From Pontibacter fetidus (GTDB lineage: Bacteria > Bacteroidota > Bacteroidia > Cytophagales > Hymenobacteraceae), in NCBI RefSeq assembly GCF_010119545.1, contig NZ_JAAEAA010000008.1, positions 62,001 to 126,000 on the forward strand: a DNA stretch of 64,000 nt. The letters are read 5' to 3'. Every line of letters starts with the position of its first letter. Position 1 is the first letter of the stretch. The notes under the pieces were generated by a model that was not told the origin of the DNA, made no database searches, and saw only the letters and a program-made list of their open reading frames with translations. Shown here piece by piece: positions 8,616 to 17,544 of this stretch. A program made the position numbers and the translations under genes.

Positions 8616-9953
8616 TTACTTTACAAAATAAGGGATATTGGCGGTGGCGACATTGTTGTCGCCATCATAGATGTATACAAAAAGGCGGTAGGCTCCTTGC
8701 TGTTGGGGCGTTAAAGTAATTTTATGGCCTGTTGGCTTCCCTAAAACACCGGCAACTACAGCTGGTTTTTTCTCTTTGGCGGCATTGCCATCTTCTGGTT
8801 TGCTTTCGGGTAAAACCTCCCAGTGCAGGCGCAGGGGCTTCCCTTCAGGGTCGAAGGCGTATACGCTGGCTGTAGCGGTTTTTCCAGGCGACAAGTAGAC
8901 GTTATCTTTTGCGTGCTTGTCGTTCAGGGTGAGGTAAGCAATGTAAGGCGCCTCGTTTTTAAGGGAGTCTTTGCCTTGCCACAGTTCTGCTATTTCGTGT
9001 ACCTGTTGTGTCTCCTCGCCTTTTTCCGAAAACATACTGAACCAGGTTGGTGTGGTTTCCTGTTTGTTGCCCCACATAAACACGTAACTGCCCAGGCAGC
9101 GGGCGGTGTCGGCCAACACAGTACGTTCGTAGCGTTCGCGACTGAAAGTGGCTTTTTCAGAACTGGTTTGCTCTATTGGGGCCAGCCATTCGGTATAAAA
9201 GGCCTCCCAGTAGCCGCGCGCACCAAATTCCGAAATAATGTAAGGACCTTTCCAGCTGCTCTGAGCCAGCTCTTCGCGTAAGGTATGCATTGCCCCAAAC
9301 GAGTTGATGGACAATACATCCAGAGCCGGGCAGCGCTTGCTTATCAGGTTGATGTCTTTTAATGGTACATTCATGACCGTGGTGGTGGTTGGGTGATTGG
9401 GATCTAGCTGGTGTATCATTTCCGCGATCTCATTCACGGCATCCCATACCTTTACGTTGGCGCTTTCGGCGTATAGTTCGTTGCCAATTCCCCACATCAG
9501 CAGGGCCGGGTGGTCTTTGTATTGCAGTACCAGCTTACGTATTTCTGCTTTCTGCTGCGCCACCGATTCCCGGTCATAATAGTTGAATCCTTCGCGCTCG
9601 CGGCCCAGCCATAAACCTAGTGTTACCGTCAGTCCGTTTTTATGGGCTTCGTCCAGCACACGTCCGGCATCTTCGGTGTGCCACACTCTTATAGAGTTAC
9701 CCCCATAGGCTTTTACCTTGTCGAAGTGATCATAGCCGGCTGCGCCTTTTATAAAGTAAGGTTTGCCATGCCTGTAAAGTGTATAGTTGCCGTTGCTGCC
9801 CACCAACTCTACGGTTCGGCCTTTGGCGGCATAGGTACGGTCGGTAGCATTGCCAGACCCGCAACTTTGCAGACATAGCAATGCAATAAATAGGGTAAGT
9901 AGCTGTAAAGTGCGGTAAGGGTGCATCAGGGTTTTGTTAAGCGACAGGCTCAT
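8616..9953 (-). CDS. Glycoside hydrolase lipoprotein (GH2-type TIM barrel, clan GH-A)
   Basis: A 445-residue protein. A second ATG at 9926 (MHPYRTLQLLTL...) gives a cleaner lipoprotein signal with lipobox LQSC and may be the real start. The TIM barrel runs from about residue 55 to 335. The acid/base Glu is in MWGIGNELY and the nucleophile Glu in YIISEFGARGY, the two clan GH-A catalytic sites. The C-terminal 100 residues look like an Ig/fibronectin-like beta domain (YRLFVYIYDGDNNVATANI). It probably acts on a beta-glucan or related glycan at the envelope. It is divergent (134 bp) from a cellulose-synthase-like glycosyltransferase, so it may trim or release that polymer. The exact specificity cannot be read from the sequence. 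Confidence 0.85.
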   Translation of the reverse strand: MSLSLNKTLMHPYRTLQLLTLFIALLCLQSCGSGNATDRTYAAKGRTVELVGSNGNYTLYRHGKPYFIKGAAGYDHFDKVKAYGGNSIRVWHTEDAGRVLDEAHKNGLTVTLGLWLGREREGFNYYDRESVAQQKAEIRKLVLQYKDHPALLMWGIGNELYAESANVKVWDAVNEIAEMIHQLDPNHPTTTTVMNVPLKDINLISKRCPALDVLSINSFGAMHTLREELAQSSWKGPYIISEFGARGYWEAFYTEWLAPIEQTSSEKATFSRERYERTVLADTARCLGSYVFMWGNKQETTPTWFSMFSEKGEETQQVHEIAELWQGKDSLKNEAPYIAYLTLNDKHAKDNVYLSPGKTATASVYAFDPEGKPLRLHWEVLPESKPEDGNAAKEKKPAVVAGVLGKPTGHKITLTPQQQGAYRLFVYIYDGDNNVATANIPYFVK

Positions 9954-10087
9954 GAAAAAACCTGTTATAGTTTAGAACATCTGCCACAGATTACGAGTAT
10001 AGAAGGCTTAGGTTTATTACAATACCTATATGTTCTGCTACTCATACCTACTGCCGCCGGCATTTTACACCCTGATTACGTCTGCCT

Positions 10088-11884
10088 ATGTTACCGTTAC
10101 CTTTACAGCATCATAACCCAGCCAAGTTAAAACAGCCTAAAAAAGGTGACGTGCAGGCTATCCGGTTTATGATAGTGCTGGGGCTGTTCTGCATGGCATC
10201 TTTCCTTTACTGGTTCATAGACAAAGACCATATGGGCTATGCACCGCTTTACTGGTTGCTGACTACGGCCCTGGGCTTTAAAATGCTGCGTACCCTGCAC
10301 GAGTGGTATCATTATTTTTCGGTAAGTGTACCGAAGCGCCCGCAGTTAAAAACCCCCTTTACGGTTGATGTTTTTACCACCGCCTGCCCCGGCGAACCGC
10401 ACAGCATGATCATCGGCACCCTGGAGGCTATACAAAACATACGTTACCCGCACACTACTTACCTCTGCGACGAAGGCAACGACCCGGTTTTAAAAGCAGC
10501 CTGCGAGCGCCTGGGCGTAAAACACGTAACCCGAACTATAAAAGTAAATGCCAAAGCCGGCAACGTAAACAATGCCCTGCAATATGCAACCGGCGACATC
10601 TGCCTGATACTGGACCCGGACCACGTACCCTCGCCTGAGTTTCTGGATGAAGTGCTGCCATTTTTTGAAAACCCTGAGGTTGGATTTGTACAGGTGGTGC
10701 AGGCTTACGGAAACCGCAAAGAGAGTCTGGTAGCATACGGCGCAGCAGAGCAGACCTATAGTTTTTATGGCCCCATGATGATGGGCATGAACAGTTACGG
10801 AACCGTGCAGGCCATCGGGGCAAACTGTACTTTCCGGCGTAAGGCCCTGGATAGTATAGGCGGCCACGCCCCCGGGCTTGCCGAAGACATGCATACGGCC
10901 ATGCAACTGCACGCCAAAGGCTGGAAATCGGTGTATGTGCCCAAGATTTTAACCCGCGGACTGGTGCCTGCTACCATGGCCGCCTACTATAAACAACAGA
11001 TAAAATGGGCTCGTGGCACCTTTGAGCTGCTATTTGCGGTTTACCCCAAGCTGTTCAGGCATTTTACCTGGCGCCAGAAGATCCATTATTTCACACTGCC
11101 ACTTTATTACCTGTTCGGGGTGTTTAACCTCATTGATTTTGCCATACCTATATTAGCGCTGGTGCTGGCAGAGTTTCCGTGGTATGTGCCGCTTGGCGAT
11201 TTTGTGCTGATGTTTGCGCCTTTTTTCTGTATCTCAATCTGTATCAGGCATTTTGCGCAGCGCTGGCTCCACGAAACAAACGAAAGCGGCTTCCATATGT
11301 TTGGCGGTATATTGCGTACAGGCACATGGTGGGTTTTCTGCCTGGGGCTGGTGTATTCTATCCTCCGCATAAAAGTACCGTACATCCCAACACCTAAAGA
11401 CGACAAACCGAAGAACAACATCATCCTAAACCTGCCCAACCTGGCTATCTGTGGTATCAGTATCTGGGCTATTATTTACAGCCAGCACGAGTACGGCCAC
11501 CTCTACGACAACCCCTATGTGCAGATGATGGCACTATTTGCCCTTGTAAATGTGTCGATACTGGGCAGCATTGTGCTGATTGGCCAGGAAAAGATGATGT
11601 ACTGGATTAAGACAACTATAGTGCAGGCGCCTGTGTTGCAACCTATGCTGATGCCGGTAAGGTTATTTATCTGGAGAACCCGGCACAGCTTTTATGGCAG
11701 CATCCGGTACTTTGCGCTAACTTTTACCATGCTGGCCGCTATACTTGCTTCCAGCTTTATGCTGCTCAAATACCATTACCTTGAAATGCCCGGCCACACA
11801 GAAAAACCGAAAACCGAAACGCATGGCACGCCGGTAAAAGAGAGCACTGTGCTCCAATCCATCATCCGGAAATTTAAAGATTAG
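10088..11884 (+). CDS. Cellulose-synthase-like glycosyltransferase family 2
   Basis: A 598-residue integral membrane synthase. Two N-terminal transmembrane helices (about residues 25-65) precede the GT2 domain. Its motifs are CDEGND (first Asp), DPDHVP (DxD metal/UDP site), AEDMHT (general base, TED-like) and QQIKWARG (the Q(Q/R)xRW acceptor motif, with a shortened form). At least six more helices follow from about residue 325 (LPLYYLFGVFNLIDFAIPIL). This is the layout of processive beta-glycan synthases. There is no PilZ domain in the C-terminus, so c-di-GMP control is not evident. The start at 10088 follows a weak ribosome-binding context; the in-frame Met near residue 28 is an alternative. 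Its divergent neighbour is a GH-A hydrolase, suggesting a synthase/hydrolase pair. Confidence 0.88.
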   Translation: MLPLPLQHHNPAKLKQPKKGDVQAIRFMIVLGLFCMASFLYWFIDKDHMGYAPLYWLLTTALGFKMLRTLHEWYHYFSVSVPKRPQLKTPFTVDVFTTACPGEPHSMIIGTLEAIQNIRYPHTTYLCDEGNDPVLKAACERLGVKHVTRTIKVNAKAGNVNNALQYATGDICLILDPDHVPSPEFLDEVLPFFENPEVGFVQVVQAYGNRKESLVAYGAAEQTYSFYGPMMMGMNSYGTVQAIGANCTFRRKALDSIGGHAPGLAEDMHTAMQLHAKGWKSVYVPKILTRGLVPATMAAYYKQQIKWARGTFELLFAVYPKLFRHFTWRQKIHYFTLPLYYLFGVFNLIDFAIPILALVLAEFPWYVPLGDFVLMFAPFFCISICIRHFAQRWLHETNESGFHMFGGILRTGTWWVFCLGLVYSILRIKVPYIPTPKDDKPKNNIILNLPNLAICGISIWAIIYSQHEYGHLYDNPYVQMMALFALVNVSILGSIVLIGQEKMMYWIKTTIVQAPVLQPMLMPVRLFIWRTRHSFYGSIRYFALTFTMLAAILASSFMLLKYHYLEMPGHTEKPKTETHGTPVKESTVLQSIIRKFKD

Positions 11885-11982
11885 CAGCAACACGCGTTTA
11901 AGTCGCTGATTTGCTTGAGACGCTACCCTGGCAGGTTCCCTTCCCAGCTTAAAATGCCAGCGCATTAAGCATTTGGTTCGTA

Positions 11983-12657
11983 TTAATCAAAGACTTCTTC
12001 CTTTAAGTAATTCCTGTTTTTATCAGGGTCGGCGGGTTTGGTTGCAGTAAACTGTTCTATAGTTTGGGTATACATATTAATATGCCAGATAGCAGGATAT
12101 AAGTTTTTGTGGTCGAAGCCCCGTACCAAACCTACAACTACAATTTCATCGGGGTTGCGCCACCACGCTGCATGGTATTGACATACATTGCCACAGAACA
12201 TCAGCCGTACCCGCTCTCCTGTTTCTAAGTCAACTATAGCTGCTTCGCTGTCTGGGGTAGTAGTTATGGGGTGCTTGCCTGCAGCAGTTAAAGTATGGTT
12301 AAAAGTATAGATGTCAAGCACTTTTTGTTTGTCTGGGGAGGGTGTAAAACGCTTGCGGTGCTTGCGGTAAACTTGCTGCCAGTCAGGTGTTGCCGGCACA
12401 GTTAGCAGGTCTGTGTTCCAGATTTCACGCAGCTTAAAAACCGAATCAGCATCCAGATTATAGAAATCAAACCAATCGTCCAGCTCTTCGCGTGTTTCCG
12501 TTACCAACCTGTAGCGTGCAGCCTCCTCTTCAGACAGTTGCGCTAAAGCAGTTTCGCTTTCCGGTGTAGGTTCGTCGTGCGTGCAAGCCGTAAGGCCGGC
12601 TACAAGCAAACAAGTGGCTATAATTTGATAGATTGAACGTAAAAAAACTGCCCCCAT
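11983..12657 (-). CDS. Hypothetical lipoprotein
   Basis: A 224-residue protein of unrecognised family. It has an N-terminal hydrophobic signal (IYQIIATCLLVAGLTAC) with lipobox LTAC, then an acidic linker with THDEPTPESE. The mature region has a helix-rich part (EEEAARYRLVTETREELDDW) and a beta-rich part with two Cys in the motif FCGNVCQYH and the conserved-looking AAWWRNPDEIVVVGLV. The Cys pair could form a disulphide or bind a metal. It lies between the GT2 synthase (convergent) and the vWA gene (same strand, 66 bp), but nothing ties it functionally to either. Confidence 0.7.
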   Translation of the reverse strand: MGAVFLRSIYQIIATCLLVAGLTACTHDEPTPESETALAQLSEEEAARYRLVTETREELDDWFDFYNLDADSVFKLREIWNTDLLTVPATPDWQQVYRKHRKRFTPSPDKQKVLDIYTFNHTLTAAGKHPITTTPDSEAAIVDLETGERVRLMFCGNVCQYHAAWWRNPDEIVVVGLVRGFDHKNLYPAIWHINMYTQTIEQFTATKPADPDKNRNYLKEEVFD

Positions 12658-12723
12658 TCTGTAGATTTTAGCTTTAGCTAAGTACGTACTGAACAGGGGC
12701 AGGTATAAGTTTACAACTATAGT

Positions 12724-14580
12724 TTACTTCTTACTGACTTGCGCCTCCATCAGCTGCACAGCATTTACCAGTTTCACAAACTCGCCGCGGTTGCCATCTT
12801 CGTCTTTGCCGCGCGCCTGTTGTGCCAGTTCCAGCACCTGGCTGTAGTTGGCCGATCCTTTAAACTTAGAGTCGCGCAATAACATGCCATACGCCGCCAC
12901 TGCCGCTGAGAATTTATAGTTGTCGGATAGTTTTTCCGGAACTATAGTTTTGGTGGTAACTATAGTTTGCAGCAGTTTACTCTGGTTGCCGGCAGGTTCT
13001 TTGTAGCGCAGTTTTAGCGTCAGAAGTTCGTTGGTAGCAGCAGCTTTGGTATTCAGTTTTGTTTCCTGGTATTTCAGGTCATCCACGTTCTGCAGTTCGG
13101 TTTTGTTGCTTTTTGATGTGGCGGGAACAATTTCGTAAAGCGCCGTTACGGTGTGACCGCTGCCCATGTCGCCGGCATCTTTCTGGTCGTTGTTAAAGTC
13201 TTCGTTTTTCAGGGCACGATTCTCGTAGCCAATCAAACGGTAAGCTTTTACATGAGCCGGGTTAAACTCGAGTTGCAACTTTACATCTTTGGCAATGGTA
13301 AACAGCGTGCCACCAAACTCGTTTACAAACACTTTTTTGGCTTCCAGTATGTTATCGATGTAGGCATAGTTACCATTGCCTTTGTTGGCCAGTTGCTCCA
13401 TGCGCGAGTCTTTCAGGTTGCCTGTTCCAAAACCCAGCACAGTCAGGAAAACACCGGTTTCACGCTTTTTCTCGATCAGCCTTTCCAGTTCGCCAGAGCT
13501 TGATACGCCCACGTTAAAATCGCCGTCTGTAGCCAGTATTACCCGGTTGTTGCCGCCTTTAATAAAATTCTTTTCCGCTTCTGCATAGGCCTGGTTAATA
13601 CCAGCCGCACCGGCAGTTGCTCCGCCTGCTTCCAGGGCTTCTATGGCAGCCAGCATCTCGGCTTTTTTGTTGGTTGATGGCAATACTAAACCAGCTGCTC
13701 CGGCATAGACAACTATAGCCACCTTATCCTGCGGGCGCAACTGCTCCACCAGCATCTTAAACCCGGATTTTACCAGCGGCAACTTATCCTGCATCATCAT
13801 CGAACCCGACACATCAATCAGGAAAACTATGTTAGAAGCAGGCAGGTTATCGGTAGGGATTTCTTTGCCCTGCAAACCAATATGCAGCAGTAGGTTTTCT
13901 TTATTCCAGGGACTTACACCCAGCTCTGTCATTACTGAAAACGGATGCTCTTTGGTTGGTTGCGGGTAATCATAGTCGAAGTAGTTGATCATTTCTTCGA
14001 TACGCACGGCATCGGCAGGCGGTAACTGGCCATCGTTTATAAAGCGGCGCACGTTGCTGTAGGATGCATTATCTACATCGATAGAAAAAGTAGAAAGCGG
14101 GTTCTTTTTGGCTTCCAGAAAAATGCTTTCCTGTATGTTCTGATACTCTTCGGTATTGAATACAGGCGGAGCATAGTTGAATGCTGCTGCATCTCCCACG
14201 GCTATACCAGTTACTCTACCAGCCAAGGCTCTGCTTGTACCTTTTTTGGTGTTCCAAACTACTACTTCATTCAAGGCAACATTATCAAGTTCAAGGACTA
14301 CATTTATAACCGAATCCTGCTTTAAAGGCACTTCTTTAGTGATATAGGCAATGTATTTAAATGTAATAACTTTATCTTTTGCAGAAACCTGCAACTTAAA
14401 GTTTCCATCTTTATCGGTGGCTACGCCTTTGTTTGTTCCTTTAATAGCTACAGCTACACCAGGTAAAGGCTGGGCTGTAGCATAATCAGTTACTTTACCG
14501 GTTATAGTTCTGGTCTGCGCTATAGTTGCAGTGGAGATCAGCAGGAAACTGAATACGAGTAAGTAGATGTGCTTTTTCAT
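12724..14580 (-). CDS. vWA-domain protein with CarboxypepD_reg-like N-terminus (YfbK-type)
   Basis: A 618-residue secreted or envelope protein, counted from the ATG at 14580 (MKKHIYLLVFSFLL...), chosen because it opens directly with a signal peptide; the upstream extension lacks one. Domains in order: CarboxypepD_reg-like (about 25-105, ITGKVTDYATAQPLPGVAV); vWA N-terminal domain (about 150-240, YSNVRRFINDGQLPPADAV); vWA (about 250-410) with an intact MIDAS start IVFLIDVSGSM; and a DUF3520-type C-terminus. Family members (E. coli YfbK-like) are of unknown function, but the MIDAS implies metal-dependent binding to a partner. It is divergent from an ECF sigma factor whose partner protein carries the same CarboxypepD_reg domain, suggesting one regulated system. 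Confidence 0.88.
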   Translation of the reverse strand: MKKHIYLLVFSFLLISTATIAQTRTITGKVTDYATAQPLPGVAVAIKGTNKGVATDKDGNFKLQVSAKDKVITFKYIAYITKEVPLKQDSVINVVLELDNVALNEVVVWNTKKGTSRALAGRVTGIAVGDAAAFNYAPPVFNTEEYQNIQESIFLEAKKNPLSTFSIDVDNASYSNVRRFINDGQLPPADAVRIEEMINYFDYDYPQPTKEHPFSVMTELGVSPWNKENLLLHIGLQGKEIPTDNLPASNIVFLIDVSGSMMMQDKLPLVKSGFKMLVEQLRPQDKVAIVVYAGAAGLVLPSTNKKAEMLAAIEALEAGGATAGAAGINQAYAEAEKNFIKGGNNRVILATDGDFNVGVSSSGELERLIEKKRETGVFLTVLGFGTGNLKDSRMEQLANKGNGNYAYIDNILEAKKVFVNEFGGTLFTIAKDVKLQLEFNPAHVKAYRLIGYENRALKNEDFNNDQKDAGDMGSGHTVTALYEIVPATSKSNKTELQNVDDLKYQETKLNTKAAATNELLTLKLRYKEPAGNQSKLLQTIVTTKTIVPEKLSDNYKFSAAVAAYGMLLRDSKFKGSANYSQVLELAQQARGKDEDGNRGEFVKLVNAVQLMEAQVSKK

Positions 14581-14768
14581 GGCTGTTTGTGTTTGGTTTC
14601 TCTCATGATGCAGCACTCCACACAATTCCATAAATAAATATTAAAAATTTTTAATTGATCGTTTTTGTGTTTCTTTAAAGTGACAATCCACTATAGTATT
14701 CTAAGGATAGGAACTGTACTCTAACATGTCATTTGTCCTTTGTCAAAATCTCTTTTGTCCAGTAAAGC

Positions 14769-15356
14769 ATGTTTCTAAAGTTTTTCAAAAAGGCCGACCC
14801 ACCCGACGACCTGCAATTGGTGCAACAGTACCGGGCTACAGGCGACATGGATTGCCTTGGCGAGCTTTTTGAGCGACATACCGAAATGGTGTACCTGGTT
14901 TGCCTGAAGTACCTGCGTGACGAAGACGACAGCAAGGACGCCACCATGCAGGTTTTCGAGAGCCTGACAGAACTGCTGCTGAAACACGACATCGCTAATT
15001 TTAAAAGCTGGCTGCACGTAATTACCAAAAACCATTGCCTGATGCAGCTGCGGGCCAGAAAAGGAAAAGAACAGATAAGCTTGGAAGATGCTTCGCCACC
15101 ATTTATGGAAAATTCAGCTCTTTTTCATCATAGTGATGCCGAACTGCAGGAACAGAGCGAAGAGCAGCTACGGCAGGGGCTGGAAACATTACCTCCAGAA
15201 CAACGGACCTGTGTAGGGCTGTTTTATCTGCAGCAAAAGAGTTATAAAGAGATTGCAGAACAAACGAATTTCGACCTGAACAAGGTAAAAAGTTACATAC
15301 AAAACGGGAAACGGAACCTGAAACTATACCTGGAGAAACACCATGAACCACGCTAA
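14769..15356 (+). CDS. ECF-type RNA polymerase sigma factor
   Basis: A 195-residue cytoplasmic protein with sigma-70 region 2 (about residues 15-95, LFERHTEMVYLVCLKYLRDE with the -10-binding helix) and region 4 (about 130-185, LPPEQRTCVGLFYLQQKSYK then the helix-turn-helix IAEQTNFDLNKVKSYIQNGK). There is no region 1 or 3, so it is an ECF sigma. The stop overlaps the start of the next gene by 14 bases, so the putative anti-sigma is translationally coupled. The divergent vWA gene 188 bp away is a likely target. Upstream, TTTGTCC occurs repeatedly (about 14731-14760) and may form part of a promoter or autoregulatory site. Confidence 0.92.
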   Translation: MFLKFFKKADPPDDLQLVQQYRATGDMDCLGELFERHTEMVYLVCLKYLRDEDDSKDATMQVFESLTELLLKHDIANFKSWLHVITKNHCLMQLRARKGKEQISLEDASPPFMENSALFHHSDAELQEQSEEQLRQGLETLPPEQRTCVGLFYLQQKSYKEIAEQTNFDLNKVKSYIQNGKRNLKLYLEKHHEPR

Positions 15357-16692
15357 CCGCCACATACACTTCGGTGCAGACGGGCACCCAACCCTGGAAT
15401 TGCTGCGGCAGTACCAGGAAGGCTTGCTGTCTCCTGCCCTGAGCCACCAGCTGGAGCGCCACCTGCTGGACTGTGAGCTATGCGCGGATATGGTGGAAGG
15501 CATGGCTTTATCAAATGACACCCAAACCAAAGCTGCGGTTTCAGACATTAACCAGCGTTTAACTTTAGCTAAAGAAAAACGCCGTGTCGCAGCTGCCTGG
15601 TATGCTGACTGGCGCGCCGTGGCTGCGGTGTTTGTGCTGCTCTGCTCTGCCGTGATGGTGGTGTATTACCAGTATTCCAACTTGCAAACTACACCCGAAA
15701 CTATAGCTATAGAGCAAACCGAAACTAAAGTTCAGGAGCCGGAACCAACTATAAATTATGCCCCACCTGTTGCCCTACTGGATGAAGAAGTAGTTGAAGA
15801 AACGCAACCAGAGCAGCCTATAGTTAAGCAGAGACTAAAATTTTCTGAACCTATAGCTGTTGCTGATCCACAGGAAGATTTCTTTACTGAGGAGGAAATA
15901 TTTTCAGGAGAGACTTTAGCCGCTGTTCCTGAAACCGAAGTAACAGAAAGCATTGCGCTGGAAGAGCTTACTTTTGACTTAAAAGCTGACAGCGTCGCAA
16001 CTATAGCTACAGCTAAGCCTAAAGCCAGAGCAGCTGCAGCCACAGGACCCAAAATAACGATCAGGGGCACGAGCACCATATCAAATTTTCAGAGTAATGA
16101 GTCTCAAAGCAATCAGGTGCAGGGCAAGGTTACTGATCAAGTTGGAAATCCTTTGCCGGGCGTTGCAGTTTTAGTTAAAGGAACGATGCTGGGTGCTGTC
16201 ACCGATGTAAATGGTAACTTCTCGCTGCAGATGCCTGATGGTAAAAACACGCTAACCTTCCGTTACATCGGCTTCCAAACTAAAGAACAGCAGATAGACA
16301 GCGCAACCAACTTATTAGCGATAAACCTCCAGCAGGATAACCAGGCTTTGTCTGAGGTGGTGGTTACAGGTTATAGTAAAAGTGCCGCCGTGGAAAGCGC
16401 TGACGAGCCAGTGATAGAAAAACCCAAACCAACTATAGGCCACCGCGCCTACAAACTATACCTGAAAAATGAGCAGCGTCCGCTTGCTACTAAGGTTAAA
16501 GGCAGAGTTACAGTTGGCTTTACTGTTTCAGAGAAAGGTCAGTTAGAAAATTTGCAAGTACTTCGTGGTCTAAATGCTGAAGCTGATGCCGAAGCTATAC
16601 GGTTGATTCAACAAGGCCCAGCCTGGGAACCCGCAATGCAAAATGGAAATCCTGAGGCGCAGCAGGTGAAGGTTGTGGTTAGGTTTAGATAG
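15343..16692 (+). CDS. Anti-sigma-like zinc-finger / CarboxypepD_reg / TonB C-terminal fusion protein
   Basis: A 449-residue protein spanning the inner membrane. The N-terminal 80 residues hold an anti-sigma zinc-finger-like motif (ERHLLDCELCADM: H-x3-C-x2-C). A single transmembrane helix follows (about residues 87-106, VAAVFVLLCSAVMVVYYQY), then a long acidic, Pro/Glu-rich periplasmic linker. Next come a CarboxypepD_reg-like domain (about 262-340, VQGKVTDQVGNPLPGVAV) and a C-terminal TonB-like domain (about 375-449, GFTVSEKGQLENLQVL). It probably binds the sigma factor from its overlapping partner gene at 14769-15356 and senses a periplasmic signal. The TonB-type end suggests contact with an outer-membrane receptor. 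Fusion of all three parts in one chain is unusual. Confidence 0.82.
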   Translation: MNHANRHIHFGADGHPTLELLRQYQEGLLSPALSHQLERHLLDCELCADMVEGMALSNDTQTKAAVSDINQRLTLAKEKRRVAAAWYADWRAVAAVFVLLCSAVMVVYYQYSNLQTTPETIAIEQTETKVQEPEPTINYAPPVALLDEEVVEETQPEQPIVKQRLKFSEPIAVADPQEDFFTEEEIFSGETLAAVPETEVTESIALEELTFDLKADSVATIATAKPKARAAAATGPKITIRGTSTISNFQSNESQSNQVQGKVTDQVGNPLPGVAVLVKGTMLGAVTDVNGNFSLQMPDGKNTLTFRYIGFQTKEQQIDSATNLLAINLQQDNQALSEVVVTGYSKSAAVESADEPVIEKPKPTIGHRAYKLYLKNEQRPLATKVKGRVTVGFTVSEKGQLENLQVLRGLNAEADAEAIRLIQQGPAWEPAMQNGNPEAQQVKVVVRFR

Positions 16693-17140
16693 GAGTAAAA
16701 TTACACTTTACTGGCGCGAGTCTCCAGACTCGTGCCTTACTATTGTGTTAGAGTCTCCAGACTCGCTGGGCCGGAGGCCCAACTATAGTTTGACACGAGC
16801 GAAGACACTCGCGCCATGGAAATGCTTACATGCCGCAAGTTACCGCTGCGCTCAAACTTGTGGCTGAACATGGCAACAAGTTTGCAACTTGCTTTGCTTT
16901 GAAAAAGCAGGGAACTACCAAAGTTCGCAACTATTAAACTATAGCTTTACCGACTGAAACTTCATAACAAAGTATAGATTAGCAATCGTCATTTTTCTGC
17001 TGCCGCAGAAAGCCAGTTACAAACTGGCACCATACTTAACCACAAGTTATGCTACCGCTAAACTTGCGGTATATACAAACCATCCAACCATCAACAATTT
17101 CCCCTACCCGTATAGTTACAGACACAAACAAACTTAACCT
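16693..17140. repeat. 448-bp spacer with nested inverted repeats
   Basis: TGGCGCGAGT (16712-16721) pairs with ACTCGCGCCA (16807-16816). Between them lie two CGAGTCTCCAGACTCG-type hairpins (16717-16732 and 16751-16765) and GGGCC-gga-GGCCC (16768-16780). Further right is a different module with repeated AAGTTTGCAACTTGC-like sequences (about 16830-16900) and a CAGTTACAAACTGG hairpin (about 17013-17026). Weaker relatives of the first module lie near 35395-35455 and 57050-57115. No ORF of coding character is present. Confidence 0.65.
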
Positions 17141-17425
17141 ATGGAACACGAAGTAAAGCACGACCAGGACGACATGCGTTTTTATATTGTTATTGACGAA
17201 GAAGAAGCCGAACTGACCTATAGTTACACCGAAGACAATGATATGGACTTTGACCATACGTTTGTACCTGAAAGTGCCCGCGGACAAGGTATCGCCCATA
17301 AATTAGCCCGCCACGGCCTGGACTATGCCCGCGAGAACAACTGCAAAGCCATTGCCTCCTGTCCTGCCGTAGAAGCCTTTGTAAAACGCAACCCTGAGTA
17401 TAACGACATCATGCTTTGGCCTTAA
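17141..17425 (+). CDS. Small GNAT-family N-acetyltransferase (YidJ/PF14542 type)
   Basis: A 94-residue protein, the normal length for the minimal GNAT group (Acetyltransf_CG). The acetyl-CoA-binding signature is FVPESARGQGIAHKLARHGL (R-G-x-G-x-A). The preceding strands (ELTYSYTEDNDMDFDHTFV) and the C-terminal SCPAVEAFVKRNPEYNDIML are characteristic. It probably acetylates a small molecule or protein side chain in the cytoplasm; the substrate is unknown for the family. It is a single gene, 119 bp before pepD on the same strand. Confidence 0.93.
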   Translation: MEHEVKHDQDDMRFYIVIDEEEAELTYSYTEDNDMDFDHTFVPESARGQGIAHKLARHGLDYARENNCKAIASCPAVEAFVKRNPEYNDIMLWP

Positions 17426-17544
17426 TCGCGCCAACTAAACTATAGGTAATAAAAGCAGTTTCTGTATTCAAAATTTCGGATATTTGCCTGTAACTAATGC
17501 AAACACGCACTGTGCCCTAAAGGTGCAGCTGCCAAAACCATACT

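Noticed and set aside
14581..14631. N-terminal extension of the vWA protein to 14631
   Set aside because: The extension (MELCGVLHHERNQTQTA) hides a clean signal peptide that begins at the ATG at 14580.
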